Assembly: GCA_032207245.1 (NCBI GenBank)
Contig: CM063498.1
Coordinates: 59,369,730 to 59,433,729 of the forward strand
Reading direction: 5' to 3'
DNA length: 64,000 nt
Source of the DNA: Pardosa pseudoannulata
Taxonomy: Eukaryota; Arthropoda; Arachnida; Araneae; Lycosidae
Shown: one piece after another, positions 58,901 through 62,739 of the stretch
How the letters are laid out: every line of letters starts with the position of its first letter
How positions within the stretch are numbered: the stretch's first letter is position 1
The notes under the pieces: generated by a model
Told to the model about the DNA's origin: nothing
Database searches by the model: none
The model's input: only the letters and a program-made list of their open reading frames with translations
Position numbers and translations under genes: made by a program

Positions 58901-59824
58901 GCCATGGTCGCTGAAAAAGGTACTGGAATTTACTCTTTTATAACAGTAAGGCAACCATGACAGCAGCGGAAATCTAAAGAGCAGAATTCTGAATTCTATA
59001 GCTGAGTCGGTACACAAAAGGCAGGAATTGCATCATAGAAGCATCGCCTGGATTTCTGGAGTCTCCGAGAAATATATTTTCAGAAATAACATAGGTTTAG
59101 TATACTTCTTAACTAGTATATTTTCCTAAATTTCAACCTTCTAATTTAATGATTGTCAATTTCAAAATTTCATATGTCCAAATCAAAATGTCGATTTCAA
59201 AATTTCAAATGTTTAGACAACAGAATTTATTCTTTAACGTATTAAGTAGTAGATAAAAGGACAAGCAATAAGGAATTTGTTTATACTCTTCCAGATCACA
59301 AAAATAAAATCTTTCCCCGGTAAACGGTTTTCGTTTTCGACCGGTTCAGAGCAGTAGAGATTTAACAAAATTTTTCGTATTAGGAAAACTTTTCTTAAGT
59401 GATATTTTCCCCGCAAATATTTATTTTTCACCAGAGTAGAAAATACACTTGTTCACGAGATAGATGGAATATTTTGGTAGTTTTGATTAAGAATTGTAGA
59501 CATTCAAAATTACCCCAAAATCAAAAGTCACAAAATCATGCCGCATCCCTTACGATTGACAAATTAAAATTTCATGTCGCAGAAATTTCCGAAAATGGGT
59601 CTTCTAGCTTTGTAAGTTTATTTATTCTCATCAAGAATCTCATCAATTTTGGATTTTTAAAATCATAATGGTAGTACAACAGGCAATAAACATAAATCAA
59701 ATACCCCCCAAAATAAAGAAATAAATAAATAAATAAACTTACCTTCCACATATCTCTGCAGCTTTTTTCCAAGAATGCCTAATATTAAATAGCCTATAAC
59801 AATGAATGTCATCCTGTGTCCAAC
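1755..59824 (-). CDS. uif: Uninflatable-like giant mosaic receptor, 47 internal exons (partial gene)
   Basis: Forty-seven exons with GT..AG borders join on the minus strand without a frame break and encode about 3,180 residues. Domain order is CTLD, LDLa, 3 CUB, 4 sushi, EGF, F5/8C, EGF, 4 sushi, F5/8C, 2 HYR, sushi-like, unassigned, 3 GCC2/GCC3, 14 EGF, LamG, EGF fragment, HYR, sushi-like, unassigned, 2 GCC2/GCC3. This combination is known to me only from arthropod Uninflatable. Drosophila Uif is an apical single-pass protein of tracheal and other epithelia, needed for tracheal inflation and linked to Notch regulation; the role here is inferred from that. The signal peptide exon, transmembrane segment and cytoplasmic tail are not visible. 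SVEP1 of vertebrates shares the HYR/sushi/GCC2-GCC3/EGF half but lacks the CTLD-CUB start. Introns not described separately below show only AT-rich sequence. Confidence 0.9.
2805..2978 (-). CDS. uif: uif exon: GCC2/GCC3 repeat 4
   Basis: Residues 3070-3128. [29 protein letters not shown] and SEC: an ephrin-receptor-like repeat directly after unassigned domain B. Confidence 0.93.
3062..4130 (-). mobile_element. Non-autonomous Helitron, copy 2
   Basis: Minus-strand reading starts TCCCTTATATAATAATAGCC after a host A and ends CTAGT before a host T, with an imperfect hairpin (ccGTCATATGACagg) just before the end. Its ends and most of its middle match the element at 18382. It lies in the intron between GCC2/GCC3 repeat 4 and unassigned domain B. 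No intact Rep or helicase frame was seen. Confidence 0.82.
5390..5580 (-). CDS. uif: uif exon: unassigned domain B, part 2
   Basis: Residues 3006-3070. DPVVNINTQ opens the exon; it closes with [14 protein letters not shown], the C..GEV...P.C ending also seen in domain A. The middle is acidic with no cysteine. Confidence 0.9.
5729..6149. mobile_element. Pogo/Tigger-like MITE (421 bp)
   Basis: Inverted ends CAGTGGAACTTACTTAAGAA and (reverse) CAGTGGAACCTCCTTAAGAA, flanked by TA on both sides, lying between exons of unassigned domain B. It has no coding capacity. Confidence 0.75.
6350..6617 (-). CDS. uif: uif exon: unassigned domain B, part 1
   Basis: Residues 2917-3006. No family recognised. 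SSVVCSESG, a basic amphipathic segment, then WRICTDN, TVKVQC and [10 protein letters not shown]. Spacing and position parallel unassigned domain A. Confidence 0.9.
7420..7632 (-). CDS. uif: uif exon: six-cysteine sushi-like module 2
   Basis: Residues 2846-2917. [37 protein letters not shown] and PAC. The six cysteines and the doubled C...C centre match the module after HYR 2. Confidence 0.92.
8253..8348 (-). CDS. uif: uif exon: HYR domain 3, second half
   Basis: Residues 2814-2846. [20 protein letters not shown] is the standard HYR ending (D..GN.A.C.F.I). Confidence 0.92.
8583..8827 (-). CDS. uif: uif exon: EGF-like remnant and HYR domain 3, first half
   Basis: Residues 2732-2814. A short EGF-like piece ([16 protein letters not shown]) lacking the first half of a normal EGF, then [11 protein letters not shown]..., the start of an HYR that continues in the next exon. 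Confidence 0.9.
8949..9149 (-). CDS. uif: uif exon: laminin G-like domain, part 3
   Basis: Residues 2665-2732. NLGAPLDNQ then [17 protein letters not shown], the final strands (F.G.I..V.IW.R.L) of the fold; then [10 protein letters not shown]. Confidence 0.94.
9245..9496 (-). CDS. uif: uif exon: laminin G-like domain, part 2
   Basis: Residues 2581-2665. Central strands with [17 protein letters not shown], the WHH.. signature of concanavalin-like LamG/pentraxin folds. Ends phase 2. Confidence 0.93.
10502..10667 (-). CDS. uif: uif exon: laminin G-like domain, part 1
   Basis: Residues 2526-2581. [26 protein letters not shown] then [10 protein letters not shown]: the early strands of a LamG/pentraxin-like jelly-roll (AMW.. 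pattern). Confidence 0.9.
11216..11595 (-). CDS. uif: uif exon: EGF repeats 11 (end) to 14
   Basis: Residues 2399-2526. [10 protein letters not shown] closes EGF 11; then [28 protein letters not shown] and [13 protein letters not shown] start EGF 12 to 14. EGF 13 has an O-fucose sequon. Ends phase 1 after EDC. Confidence 0.95.
12061..12254 (-). CDS. uif: uif exon: EGF repeats 10 and 11 (start)
   Basis: Residues 2335-2399. [16 protein letters not shown] and [17 protein letters not shown] 11 is split after DYFC at a phase-2 intron, which is rare in this gene. Confidence 0.94.
12929..13491 (-). CDS. uif: uif exon: EGF repeats 5 to 9
   Basis: Residues 2147-2334. The longest exon, with five tandem EGF modules starting [36 protein letters not shown] and [10 protein letters not shown], each about 37-40 residues with six cysteines. 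Two have the D-x-D/E-C calcium motif. It ends phase 0 after the last cysteine, unlike the phase-1 rule elsewhere in the gene. Confidence 0.96.
13492..14621 (-). other. uif: Intron in EGF array
   Basis: AT-rich. A segment at about 13926-13975 (ctcagtggtgaataaaggg..gagttacagctcc) resembles the end of a CAGTGG-type DNA transposon, but no second end was found. Confidence 0.4.
14622..14897 (-). CDS. uif: uif exon: EGF repeats 2 (end), 3 and 4
   Basis: Residues 2055-2147. YTGMQC closes EGF 2; EGF 3 (SECHNGSC..) and EGF 4 ([16 protein letters not shown]) follow. EGF 4 has an O-fucose sequon (CFNGATC). Confidence 0.94.
15655..15742. repeat. (GACA)n(TA)n microsatellite
   Basis: Seven or so GACA units pass directly into about 29 TA units. 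Confidence 0.95.
15924..15981. repeat. Near-perfect palindrome, 58 bp
   Basis: caatatcctggattctaca runs into its own inverted copy tgtaaaatccaggataatattg across a central gtaaaatttttac, giving arms of about 28 bases with almost no loop. Could be a tiny MITE or a hairpin. Confidence 0.75.
16261..16455 (-). CDS. uif: uif exon: EGF repeats 1 and 2 (start)
   Basis: Residues 1990-2055. EGF 1 ([14 protein letters not shown]) and a Ca-binding EGF 2 ([16 protein letters not shown]) whose end is in the next exon. EGF 2 carries both C-x-S-x-P-C (O-glucose) and C-xxxx-T-C (O-fucose) sequons. Confidence 0.94.
17001..17165 (-). CDS. uif: uif exon: GCC2/GCC3 repeat 3
   Basis: Residues 1935-1990. [30 protein letters not shown] and EAC. 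Donor is GTTAGT, canonical. Confidence 0.93.
17487..17664 (-). repeat. tRNA-derived SINE, family A (copy with 11-bp target duplication)
   Basis: On the minus strand it has a tRNA-like head with an A-box-like segment (GGCTCATTGGTTACAG) and a B box (GTTCGAATCCC), followed by a conserved body (GCCGTTTGGAATCGGC..). The identical flanks cctagaatagg at 17476-17486 and 17665-17675 prove insertion. Confidence 0.85.
17934..17982. repeat. (GA)n purine tract
   Basis: agagagagagtggagagagagtgaagagagagagag: a purine-only strand, possibly able to form triplex DNA or bind GAGA-type factors, though no function is shown. Confidence 0.85.
18382..19596 (+). mobile_element. Non-autonomous Helitron, copy 1
   Basis: Starts TCCCCTATATAATAATAGCC after A and ends with hairpin CCCGTCAT-cat-ATGACGGG (19566-19584), seven bases, then CTAGT followed by T: the textbook Helitron ends without target duplication. 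A second, diverged copy of the 5' head (CCTAAGTTATCTG..) begins near 18987 inside it. Confidence 0.86.
19710..19880 (-). CDS. uif: uif exon: GCC2/GCC3 repeat 2
   Basis: Residues 1878-1935. [30 protein letters not shown] and DDC follow the same repeat pattern, slightly longer in the middle. Phase 1 both sides. Confidence 0.93.
20492..20650 (-). CDS. uif: uif exon: GCC2/GCC3 (ephrin-receptor-like) repeat 1
   Basis: Residues 1825-1878. [31 protein letters not shown] and NEC: the C..GT(Y/F)...C..C..G.Y pattern of GCC2/GCC3 repeats. Confidence 0.93.
21201..21468 (-). CDS. uif: uif exon: unassigned domain A, part 2
   Basis: Residues 1736-1825. [13 protein letters not shown] follows on from part 1; it ends ACEDGEV with a closing PQC. 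The C..GEV...P.C ending is repeated at the end of unassigned domain B (5390-5580). Confidence 0.9.
21796..22007 (-). CDS. uif: uif exon: unassigned domain A, part 1
   Basis: Residues 1665-1735. No family recognised. Alternating hydrophobic strands and an amphipathic stretch ([16 protein letters not shown]) lie between two cysteines 24 residues apart (SSPC to DRC). It sits between the six-cysteine sushi and GCC2/GCC3 repeats, as does domain B near 5.4-6.6 kb. Confidence 0.9.
22199..22657 (-). CDS. uif: uif exon: HYR domain 2 and six-cysteine sushi-like module
   Basis: Residues 1512-1665. First an HYR (PPFLSCP to [15 protein letters not shown]), then [17 protein letters not shown] to PDC, a sushi-like module with six cysteines, including an extra C...C pair ([11 protein letters not shown]). 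The same extra pair occurs in the exon at 7420-7632. Confidence 0.92.
23040..23200 (-). repeat. tRNA-derived SINE, family A (old copy)
   Basis: Weak match: gagtgctacagt, cctgctgcttaaag and gtgggactccaatcc correspond in order to the SINE body and B box. Confidence 0.5.
23265..23350. repeat. (TA)n microsatellite
   Basis: About 40 TA units with two TG interruptions at the left edge. Confidence 0.95.
23719..23970 (-). CDS. uif: uif exon: HYR domain 1
   Basis: Residues 1428-1512. [11 protein letters not shown] starts the hyalin repeat; [15 protein letters not shown] ends it, with the typical D.GN.A.C.F.V pattern. A complete HYR in one exon. Confidence 0.93.
24884..25085 (-). CDS. uif: uif exon: discoidin (F5/8C) domain 2, part 3, plus linker
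   Basis: Residues 1361-1428. Contains [18 protein letters not shown] and [10 protein letters not shown], the closing strand of the domain, followed by a linker of about 20 residues ending YPLCI. Confidence 0.93.
25086..26568 (-). other. uif: Intron in discoidin 2
   Basis: AT-rich. Around 26008-26060 (cattataacaaactttaaggg..) and 26478-26510 (ggggtttgctatgatggggttgaac) are two segments that could be the ends of a pogo-like MITE, but they are too diverged to define. Confidence 0.3.
26569..26769 (-). CDS. uif: uif exon: discoidin (F5/8C) domain 2, part 2
   Basis: Residues 1294-1360. [31 protein letters not shown] and the VYFP end: core strands of F5/8C, phase 0 both sides, exactly as in discoidin 1. 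Confidence 0.93.
26860..26960 (-). CDS. uif: uif exon: discoidin (F5/8C) domain 2, part 1
   Basis: Residues 1260-1293. [20 protein letters not shown] is the F5/8C start and mirrors discoidin 1 in length (101 against 95 bp) and in ending at phase 0. Confidence 0.92.
27561..27860. mobile_element. hAT-like MITE, second copy (right end unclear)
   Basis: Begins TAATGGTTCTAACTCTC and shares internal segments (GACAGTTGATATGAGCATC-like, cttgttgagtcctaa-like) with the element at 41134. The right terminus is eroded, so the end coordinate is approximate. Confidence 0.5.
28028..28168 (-). CDS. uif: uif exon: sushi domain 8 (short)
   Basis: Residues 1213-1260. [20 protein letters not shown] and IRCDK; the last cysteine is the AVC of the next exon. 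The Trp-containing final strand is missing, so this is a shortened sushi leading directly into discoidin 2. Confidence 0.9.
28741..28932 (-). CDS. uif: uif exon: sushi domain 7
   Basis: Residues 1149-1213. [27 protein letters not shown] and LRC: a complete sushi module, phase 1 on both borders. Confidence 0.94.
29760..29938 (-). repeat. tRNA-derived SINE, family A (old copy)
   Basis: Recognisable body (gaccagggcta..tacagattaaagcc) and B box read on plus as gagattcaaaccca. Strongly diverged and in an intron between sushi exons. Confidence 0.65.
30180..30407 (-). CDS. uif: uif exon: sushi-like domain 6 (long)
   Basis: Residues 1073-1149. [26 protein letters not shown] and KPQC supply four cysteines and a Trp (QHWLSG), but loops are longer than usual, giving about 73 residues between first and last cysteine against about 60 in a normal sushi. 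Confidence 0.9.
31124..31285 (-). repeat. tRNA-derived SINE, family A (diverged)
   Basis: Shares gtgctatggtctactgttttg, the gagacaagggcttactg body and a decayed B box (gggatttgaactc read on plus) with the other copies; it lies only 75 bases from the next copy. Confidence 0.75.
31360..31534 (-). repeat. tRNA-derived SINE, family A
   Basis: Minus-strand head GGCTGATTGGTTAGGG and B box GGTTCGAATCC. The flanks acaaatgtattta (31347-31359 and 31535-31547) form a 13-bp target duplication. Confidence 0.85.
31713..31892 (-). CDS. uif: uif exon: sushi domain 5
   Basis: Residues 1013-1073. [26 protein letters not shown] and VPSC: four cysteines plus Trp, a complete sushi module flanked by phase-1 introns. 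Confidence 0.94.
32986..33177 (-). CDS. uif: uif exon: calcium-binding EGF domain
   Basis: Residues 949-1013. [16 protein letters not shown], then AGSFNCLC and GFDLYTENG: a Ca-binding EGF with the D-x-N-E-C start, with a long insertion of about 24 residues before the sixth cysteine (KTC). Confidence 0.93.
33836..33889. repeat. (TA)n microsatellite
   Basis: About 26 TA units in the intron next to the EGF exon at 32986. Confidence 0.95.
34258..34420 (-). CDS. uif: uif exon: discoidin (F5/8C) domain 1, part 3
   Basis: Residues 895-949. [18 protein letters not shown], then CLKLELMGC, the closing strand with the second disulfide cysteine of F5/8C. Ends phase 1. Confidence 0.95.
35592..35813 (-). 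CDS. uif: uif exon: discoidin (F5/8C) domain 1, part 2
   Basis: Residues 821-894. VRLDS then [23 protein letters not shown] and the F.VY.DPSG strand: the core of a discoidin jelly-roll. Phase 0 at both ends. Confidence 0.95.
36690..36784 (-). CDS. uif: uif exon: discoidin (F5/8C) domain 1, part 1
   Basis: Residues 789-820. [22 protein letters not shown] is the standard F5/8C opening (shown in part: [12 protein letters not shown]). Ends at a phase-0 intron. Confidence 0.92.
36974..37081 (-). CDS. uif: uif exon: EGF-like domain before discoidin 1
   Basis: Residues 753-789. [29 protein letters not shown]: a calcium-binding-type EGF whose sixth cysteine comes from the first residues of the next exon (DC). 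Confidence 0.9.
37888..38064 (-). CDS. uif: uif exon: sushi domain 4
   Basis: Residues 694-753. [26 protein letters not shown] and VPTC give the four cysteines. The usual Trp before the last cysteine is Phe (DQNFTNV). Confidence 0.92.
38899..39264 (-). CDS. uif: uif exon: sushi domains 2 and 3
   Basis: Residues 572-694. Two complete sushi modules in one exon: [12 protein letters not shown] to LPVC and SCPPLTE to PPQC, each with four cysteines and a Trp (DGRWE, DGQWS). It is the only exon here with two sushi units, which suggests loss of the intron between them. Confidence 0.94.
39895..40074 (-). CDS. uif: uif exon: sushi (CCP) domain 1
   Basis: Residues 512-572. One sushi module with four cysteines (DCPQIS, YLCPTG, IECMQ, PRCQ) and the Trp of SGQWS before the last cysteine. 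Phase 1 on both sides. Confidence 0.93.
41134..41461. mobile_element. hAT-like MITE with 8-bp duplication
   Basis: Ends TAATGGTTCTCAG and (reverse) CAATGATTGCTAACC are weakly inverted, and the flanks are atttatgg (41126-41133) and atctatgg (41462-41469), seven of eight identical. It is non-coding and sits in the intron next to CUB 3. Confidence 0.65.
41537..41708 (-). CDS. uif: uif exon: CUB domain 3, second half
   Basis: Residues 455-512. VYDGVS starts the usual CUB V.DG strand; [20 protein letters not shown] closes it. Ends phase 1. Confidence 0.92.
42634..42803 (-). CDS. uif: uif exon: CUB domain 3, first half
   Basis: Residues 398-454. [19 protein letters not shown] then [12 protein letters not shown], a CUB opening with its cysteine pair, ending after DDIVQ at a phase-0 intron. 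Confidence 0.92.
43492..43696 (-). CDS. uif: uif exon: CUB domain 2, second half
   Basis: Residues 330-398. IIDIDLEPN, then [19 protein letters not shown], then [10 protein letters not shown]: the D..I.IRDG and GF.. strands of a CUB domain. Confidence 0.92.
44438..44580 (-). CDS. uif: uif exon: CUB domain 2, first half
   Basis: Residues 282-329. [10 protein letters not shown] followed by [18 protein letters not shown], the standard CUB beginning with two cysteines, ending in LTLE at a phase-0 intron. Confidence 0.92.
44674..44731. repeat. Inverted repeat, 58 bp
   Basis: gcatacccacagaaaatttt and its inverted partner aaaattctctgtggatatgtatgc flank a short AT centre, forming a stem of about 25 bp. 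It is intronic, near the CUB 2 first-half exon. Confidence 0.7.
44905..45030 (+). pseudogene. Non-LTR retrotransposon reverse-transcriptase fragment
   Basis: On the plus strand the frame reads [13 protein letters not shown] with the YADD catalytic core of reverse transcriptase at 44921-44932, then after one stop codon a segment with NKMENDIKK as in the thumb region of LINE enzymes. Upstream RT blocks are missing. It is antisense to uif, in the intron between CUB 1 and CUB 2. Confidence 0.6.
45512..45722 (-). CDS. uif: uif exon: CUB domain 1, second half
   Basis: Residues 212-282. It starts FSDFDTE, with the acidic residues expected in this CUB strand, and ends KGFRASWKT, the typical CUB closing strand. 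The usual last disulfide pair of CUB is absent in this half. Confidence 0.9.
46610..46740 (-). CDS. uif: uif exon: CUB domain 1, first half
   Basis: Residues 168-211. It contains the CUB opening with [16 protein letters not shown]. It ends at a phase-0 intron inside the domain, the same place as in CUB 2 and CUB 3. Confidence 0.9.
47476..47574 (-). CDS. uif: uif exon: LDL-receptor class A module
   Basis: Residues 135-168. A complete LDLa module in one exon: six cysteines and the calcium cage [12 protein letters not shown]. Both borders are phase 1, so the exon is a self-contained shuffling unit. Confidence 0.93.
48001..48270 (+). repeat. tRNA-derived SINE, family B
   Basis: Plus-strand head with A box TGGCGTTGGGGTAGC and B box GAGGTTCGATCCC spaced as in a tRNA promoter, followed by a 200-bp body richer in GC than its surroundings and ending ggagtataaattt. 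The flanks tttaaaagaag and tttaaaaag suggest a short target duplication. It lies in the intron between the LDLa and last lectin exons. Confidence 0.8.
48674..48889 (-). CDS. uif: uif exon: C-type lectin domain, last part
   Basis: Residues 63-135. It holds the closing lectin cysteines in GECVRA, LAPC and FICHI. The usual WND calcium/sugar motif is WEL here, and the EPN/QPD position reads QPQ, so calcium-dependent sugar binding looks unlikely (inference). Its acceptor and first 49 coding bases are present in three tandem copies in the adjacent intron. The proximal acceptor is chosen because it alone keeps the frame open. Confidence 0.88.
48841..49175. repeat. Triple tandem repeat containing a copied splice acceptor
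   Basis: About 112 bp repeated three times, starting at 48841, 48954 and 49065. Each unit holds the first 49 coding bases of the last lectin exon, its 3' splice acceptor and about 60 bases of intron. Only the copy at 48841 continues into the exon. Confidence 0.9.
49365..49471 (-). CDS. uif: uif exon: C-type lectin domain, middle part
   Basis: Residues 28-63. It continues the lectin fold with YGGELVLIG and ends in SYWIG, the conserved WIG core of the family. The frame joins exactly to both neighbours. Confidence 0.88.
49931..50021. repeat. (TATC)n(TA)n microsatellite
   Basis: Seven TATC units followed by about 32 TA units in the 10-kb intron. Confidence 0.95.
51949..52012. repeat. Long T homopolymer run
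   Basis: About 60 bases, almost all T, with two A interruptions. The open frames across it are artefacts. Confidence 0.95.
52658..53313. mobile_element. hAT-like element interrupted by a TA microsatellite
   Basis: Left end TAGAGATGTAAAAAACC and right end reading in reverse TAGAGTTGTGAGCAGTGG..AAAACC are inverted; flanks atccgag and atcccgag look like a near-8-bp duplication. Repeated cccgg(g)aattttgg motifs lie just inside the left end. Confidence 0.6.
52825..52940. repeat. T run, (TA)n and GA microsatellites
   Basis: A T run passes into about 40 TA units and then gagagagagagag, inside the hAT-like element. Confidence 0.95.
53926..54442. mobile_element. piggyBac-like MITE between TTAA sites
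   Basis: Left end TTAA-CACATTGTATG and right end (reverse) TTAA-CACATTGTGTGG, so the TTAA target pair and short inverted repeats match piggyBac insertion. The palindrome ACGTACTAGTACGT lies just inside the left end. The internal 500 bp carry no transposase. Confidence 0.65.
54466..54790 (+). repeat. tRNA-derived SINE, family C with (CAA)n tail
   Basis: The head reads GAGCCACTTATCTCAGTCGGC (A box) and GCGGGTTCGGGAATCAAGCC (B box, one insertion), and the element ends in a caacaacaacaacaac tail. It inserted directly beside the piggyBac-like MITE. The 81-residue open frame over it is chance. Confidence 0.75.
54878..55058 (-). repeat. tRNA-derived SINE, family A (best-preserved head)
   Basis: Minus-strand A box TGGCCGATTGGTTAGGG and B box GGGTTCGAATCCC are almost perfect. 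Flanks tccgaagaatggc and tccaaagaatggc (one mismatch) form the target duplication. It looks like the youngest copy here. Confidence 0.87.
55234..55564. mobile_element. Tigger/pogo MITE with intact ends
   Basis: CAGTAGAACCTCGATTATCC at the left and its inverted match CAGTAAAACCTCGATTATCC at the right, both bordered by TA: the well-known Tigger/pogo terminal sequence. Extra sub-terminal cgattatccgaa repeats are present and a T-run of about 30 fills the centre. Confidence 0.88.
56895..57075 (-). repeat. tRNA-derived SINE, family A
   Basis: gcgctacagtcca, acctgggccaactgcttaaag, cggctacgaacatccatgcca and gggattcaatccc follow the family order, with a decayed tRNA-like head. Confidence 0.75.
58747..58915 (-). 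repeat. tRNA-derived SINE, family A (diverged)
   Basis: actgggatctactgcttaatgcc, gagcatccatacca and B-box region gaggttcaaacccatgg with the A-box side taccaattaggccatgg. Confidence 0.7.
59743..59824 (-). CDS. uif: uif exon: C-type lectin domain, first part
   Basis: Residues 1-27 of the visible protein. It opens with GW, then has HCYRLF and the SWKKAAEIC pattern (W, A, A, C) typical of the first helix of a C-type lectin fold. It begins two bases into a codon, so at least one further exon with the first lectin cysteine and the signal peptide must lie upstream. It is separated from the next exon by a 10-kb intron. Confidence 0.82.
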
Positions 59825-59956
59825 CTAAAACGTAAAAAAGAAAACTGATATTGCAGAGCACACAAAATATAAATAAACAAATTTTAACATTGAATTAAAT
59901 TATTTTTTGTCGTTGTTTAAATGTGTCCTCTTTCTAAAAATAATCCTTAAAGTGCA

Positions 59957-60130
59957 GTTTGGTTTGGTATGCTACATTGTTTTTTTTTCACATCACGGAG
60001 GCTAACTTAGATCAGGACTTACTGCTTAAAAATAATTACAAATAGATCCGAACATCACTGTCTACTGTGGAATTCGAATCCATAGATCCAGGTACCGAAA
60101 GACAGAGTCCTAGATGGTTGGCTATTGCCT
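59957..60130 (-). repeat. tRNA-derived SINE, family A (diverged)
   Basis: agtttggtttggtatgctac, caggacttactgcttaaa, ccgaacatcac and tggaattcgaatccatag follow the family order. It lies just upstream of the first visible lectin exon. Confidence 0.7.
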
Positions 60131-61339
60131 AGATACTTAAATAACTGGTAGATATAAAAGACTGGCTCAACTGATCCAAACATTAAGATCTTTACAACGT
60201 TACAGATTCAAGATTATGGGATATTGACCATATTTTAAAATTGGAAGTCAACATGATAGAATACATGTTATAACATACATTTAAACATAAAGAGAAAGGA
60301 CAAAAGTAATAAATAAACAGACAAAAAGATATATAGTAGAAGTATGTAGTGGTAAATTCTGTAATGGTATTTGGGTGAGGGTTATTTTTAACAGGTTAAG
60401 GTTCATTCAGAGAGCAATCATATACATGAGTAGGTAAGTAACTATCATAGTTTTTTCCTAGTTATTGTTAGAAATTTCCCTAGAAAACATCGGAAAGTTG
60501 TATTTTTATTCCTATTTTGTCATTTTGAAGTGGTCTTTCCGAAAACTGTCCTACAGGTTCAAGACCATGATGAATCTAAAGGTCTTTGAACATCTTCCTA
60601 TCGAATGACAAAAGAGATGATGAATTTCTCAACAAATATATTTCTTTGTCTCAATTGTTCATTCAGATAGCTAAACGAAGTATTTTCTGCGGCGATTTTT
60701 ATCATCCTTTTATTGTGAACGATGAATACATCTTATTCTATCGTTTGGCGGAAGGCTTTTGTGTTCTTACAACTTTAAACCCTTTTTGTTGCCACTAGAG
60801 AACCACTTTGGAGAAAAAGTTGATTTCCCTATCAGATAATCTCAAAAGTCATTAAGTGGGAGAATATATGATTTTTGAACTCGTATTCCTCAATCAGACA
60901 GTAATGCTGTCTCTTAGAAATTGTTTTTCTTCTCGCCCAGTTTTATTGAGGAAGTGACGGGTGAAATTGTATGTTGGTTGGAAAACTCAACCTGGTGATG
61001 GTTCAAACTTCGCTTTACTTCCCCAAGAGGTCGTAGTATTCGCGGAGTAAATTGCGCGTCACTAATAAGAGACCGTTTTAGAAAAAGGGTCCTTACGGCA
61101 TCCTTTCATAAATTGAAGCATTCAGTTGGAAAGGCTGGGGGTAGTTGATGACTACTATGGAAACAAAACCAGCGAATCATTTCTAAATTATTAAAGTAAT
61201 CTATTCTGATAGCGTGAAAGCTTAAAAACACACACACACACACAAATACATAAATTACTTTAGTTTTTTTCTAATTGTAATTATATTTTAATATTGGCTG
61301 TCAGTAAAGTTTATGTTTGTAAACCTGAAATAGTAAACC

Positions 61340-61468
61340 CAGTGGCTTAGAGTAGGTATCTGCCGTTTGGGACAGAGACCAAATTTGCCGTCCCTTCCCT
61401 ACAAAATATAATAATATTACAAAAGTAGAGCCAACCAAACCAAAATCTAAATCCTAGCTATGGCCCTG
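61340..61468. mobile_element. Possible very short MITE
   Basis: CAGTGGCTTAGAGTAGGTAT at the left and in reverse CAGGGCCATAGCTAGGATTT at the right resemble a CAGTGGCGTAGCTAGG-type inverted end. No clear target duplication was found, so the call is weak. Confidence 0.35.
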
Positions 61469-61814
61469 AATTACACAAGACTGTACATTTATTTTAGATA
61501 TACATAATATTAAATGTTATGTAATTTAGCTCATTTATTAATATTAAATATTAATATTAAACTACACAGAATTTTAAACTAACTTTTATGTTTTATAATT
61601 AAGAATAGTAAAATATCGGGACACAGTCCAGTTTGAACCCCCCCACCCATGGGTGATTCTAAGTAAGAAAAAATTTTCTGAAAAAGTATACACTACTAAT
61701 TTAAAATAAAAACTATATTAAGGTTAATTTCTGAATATCAAAACTAAATCAGGATGATACCTGAATTCTAATATTGTGATTTATCGTTTACCAAATATCA
61801 ATATATTAATATGT

Positions 61815-62650
61815 TCTAATATATATCATCTTATTATAGAGTTGCAAATATAAGTGTGTTCTGTATAAAATAATACAAACACACATATATCAATGTGTGT
61901 GTTGGTTATCTAGAAAACAAAAATTCAATTTCTTAATCTGAATACATAAATTTAAGTTTTAACATATTGCTTTAAAAAAGAAAATCACATAACATATTAT
62001 TACTGTTCTTCGATAGAAAAAAGATTTGTGGAGGCGACAGAAAAGAAAAAAAGGGTGAGAAAAGATATAAAACTTTCTGATTACATTCAAAATTCATTTT
62101 TATATTTTTATTTGAAGCGGAAGATGGTTTTAAAAAATTACTTTTAATTTTCAGAAACAGATTTTTCCGAAAATTCTTTTTAAGTTTTCGGGGGAAAAAT
62201 CTGTTTTTTATAATTTGTGTTAGTGTTCTGTGTAGTTGTTTTGTGTAGTTGTTCTAATATATATCACCTTATTATAGAGTTGCAAATATAAGTGTGTTTT
62301 GTATAAAATAATACCAACACACATATATCAATGTGTGTGTTGGTTATCTATAAAACAAAAATTCAATTTCTTAATCTGAGTACATAAATTTGTTTTAACA
62401 TATTGCTTTAAAAAATCACATAACATATTATTACTGTTCTTCGATAGAAAAAGATTTGTGGAAGGGTCAAAAAAGAGAAAAGGGTGAGAAAAGATATAAA
62501 AATTTCTGATTATCTTCAAAATTCATTTATATATTTTTTATTTTAAGCGGAAGATGGTTTTAAAAAACTTTTTTTTTAATTTTCTGAAACCGATTTTTCC
62601 GATAATTCTTTTTCAGTTTTCGGCTGAAAAAAATCTGTTTTTTATAATTT
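61815..62650. repeat. Two-copy tandem duplication of about 435 bp
   Basis: 61815-62213 and 62252-62650 share long near-identical blocks, from ctaatatatatcatcttattatag through acacacatatatcaatgtgtgtgttgg to ttttcgg..aaaaatctg. Differences are small indels in A/T runs. No coding sense in either copy. Confidence 0.85.
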
Positions 62651-62739
62651 TCGAAACAGAGGCACACAAATTTTTCGAAAATTTGGAAAATTTCGAATCA
62701 GAACCACCCTTGCCCCCACCTTTACCCTGAAACTAAATT

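Larger units (their letters stand above)
49472..59742 (-). other. uif: Ten-kb intron of uif
   Basis: It splits the lectin domain and holds the densest set of mobile elements in the window: a hAT-like element, a piggyBac-like MITE, a Tigger MITE, four SINEs and two microsatellites. No exon was recognised in it. A CpG-rich patch lies at 57340-57600. First long introns often carry enhancers, but none can be shown here. Confidence 0.75.

Noticed and set aside
1755..59824. Identification as SVEP1, Notch or Crumbs
   Set aside because: None of these has the CTLD, LDLa, triple CUB and double discoidin order; the shared EGF, LamG, HYR and sushi parts alone are not diagnostic.
60586..60798. 70-residue plus-strand open frame
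   Set aside because: No recognised motif, no splice or promoter support, and compatible with chance in this window.
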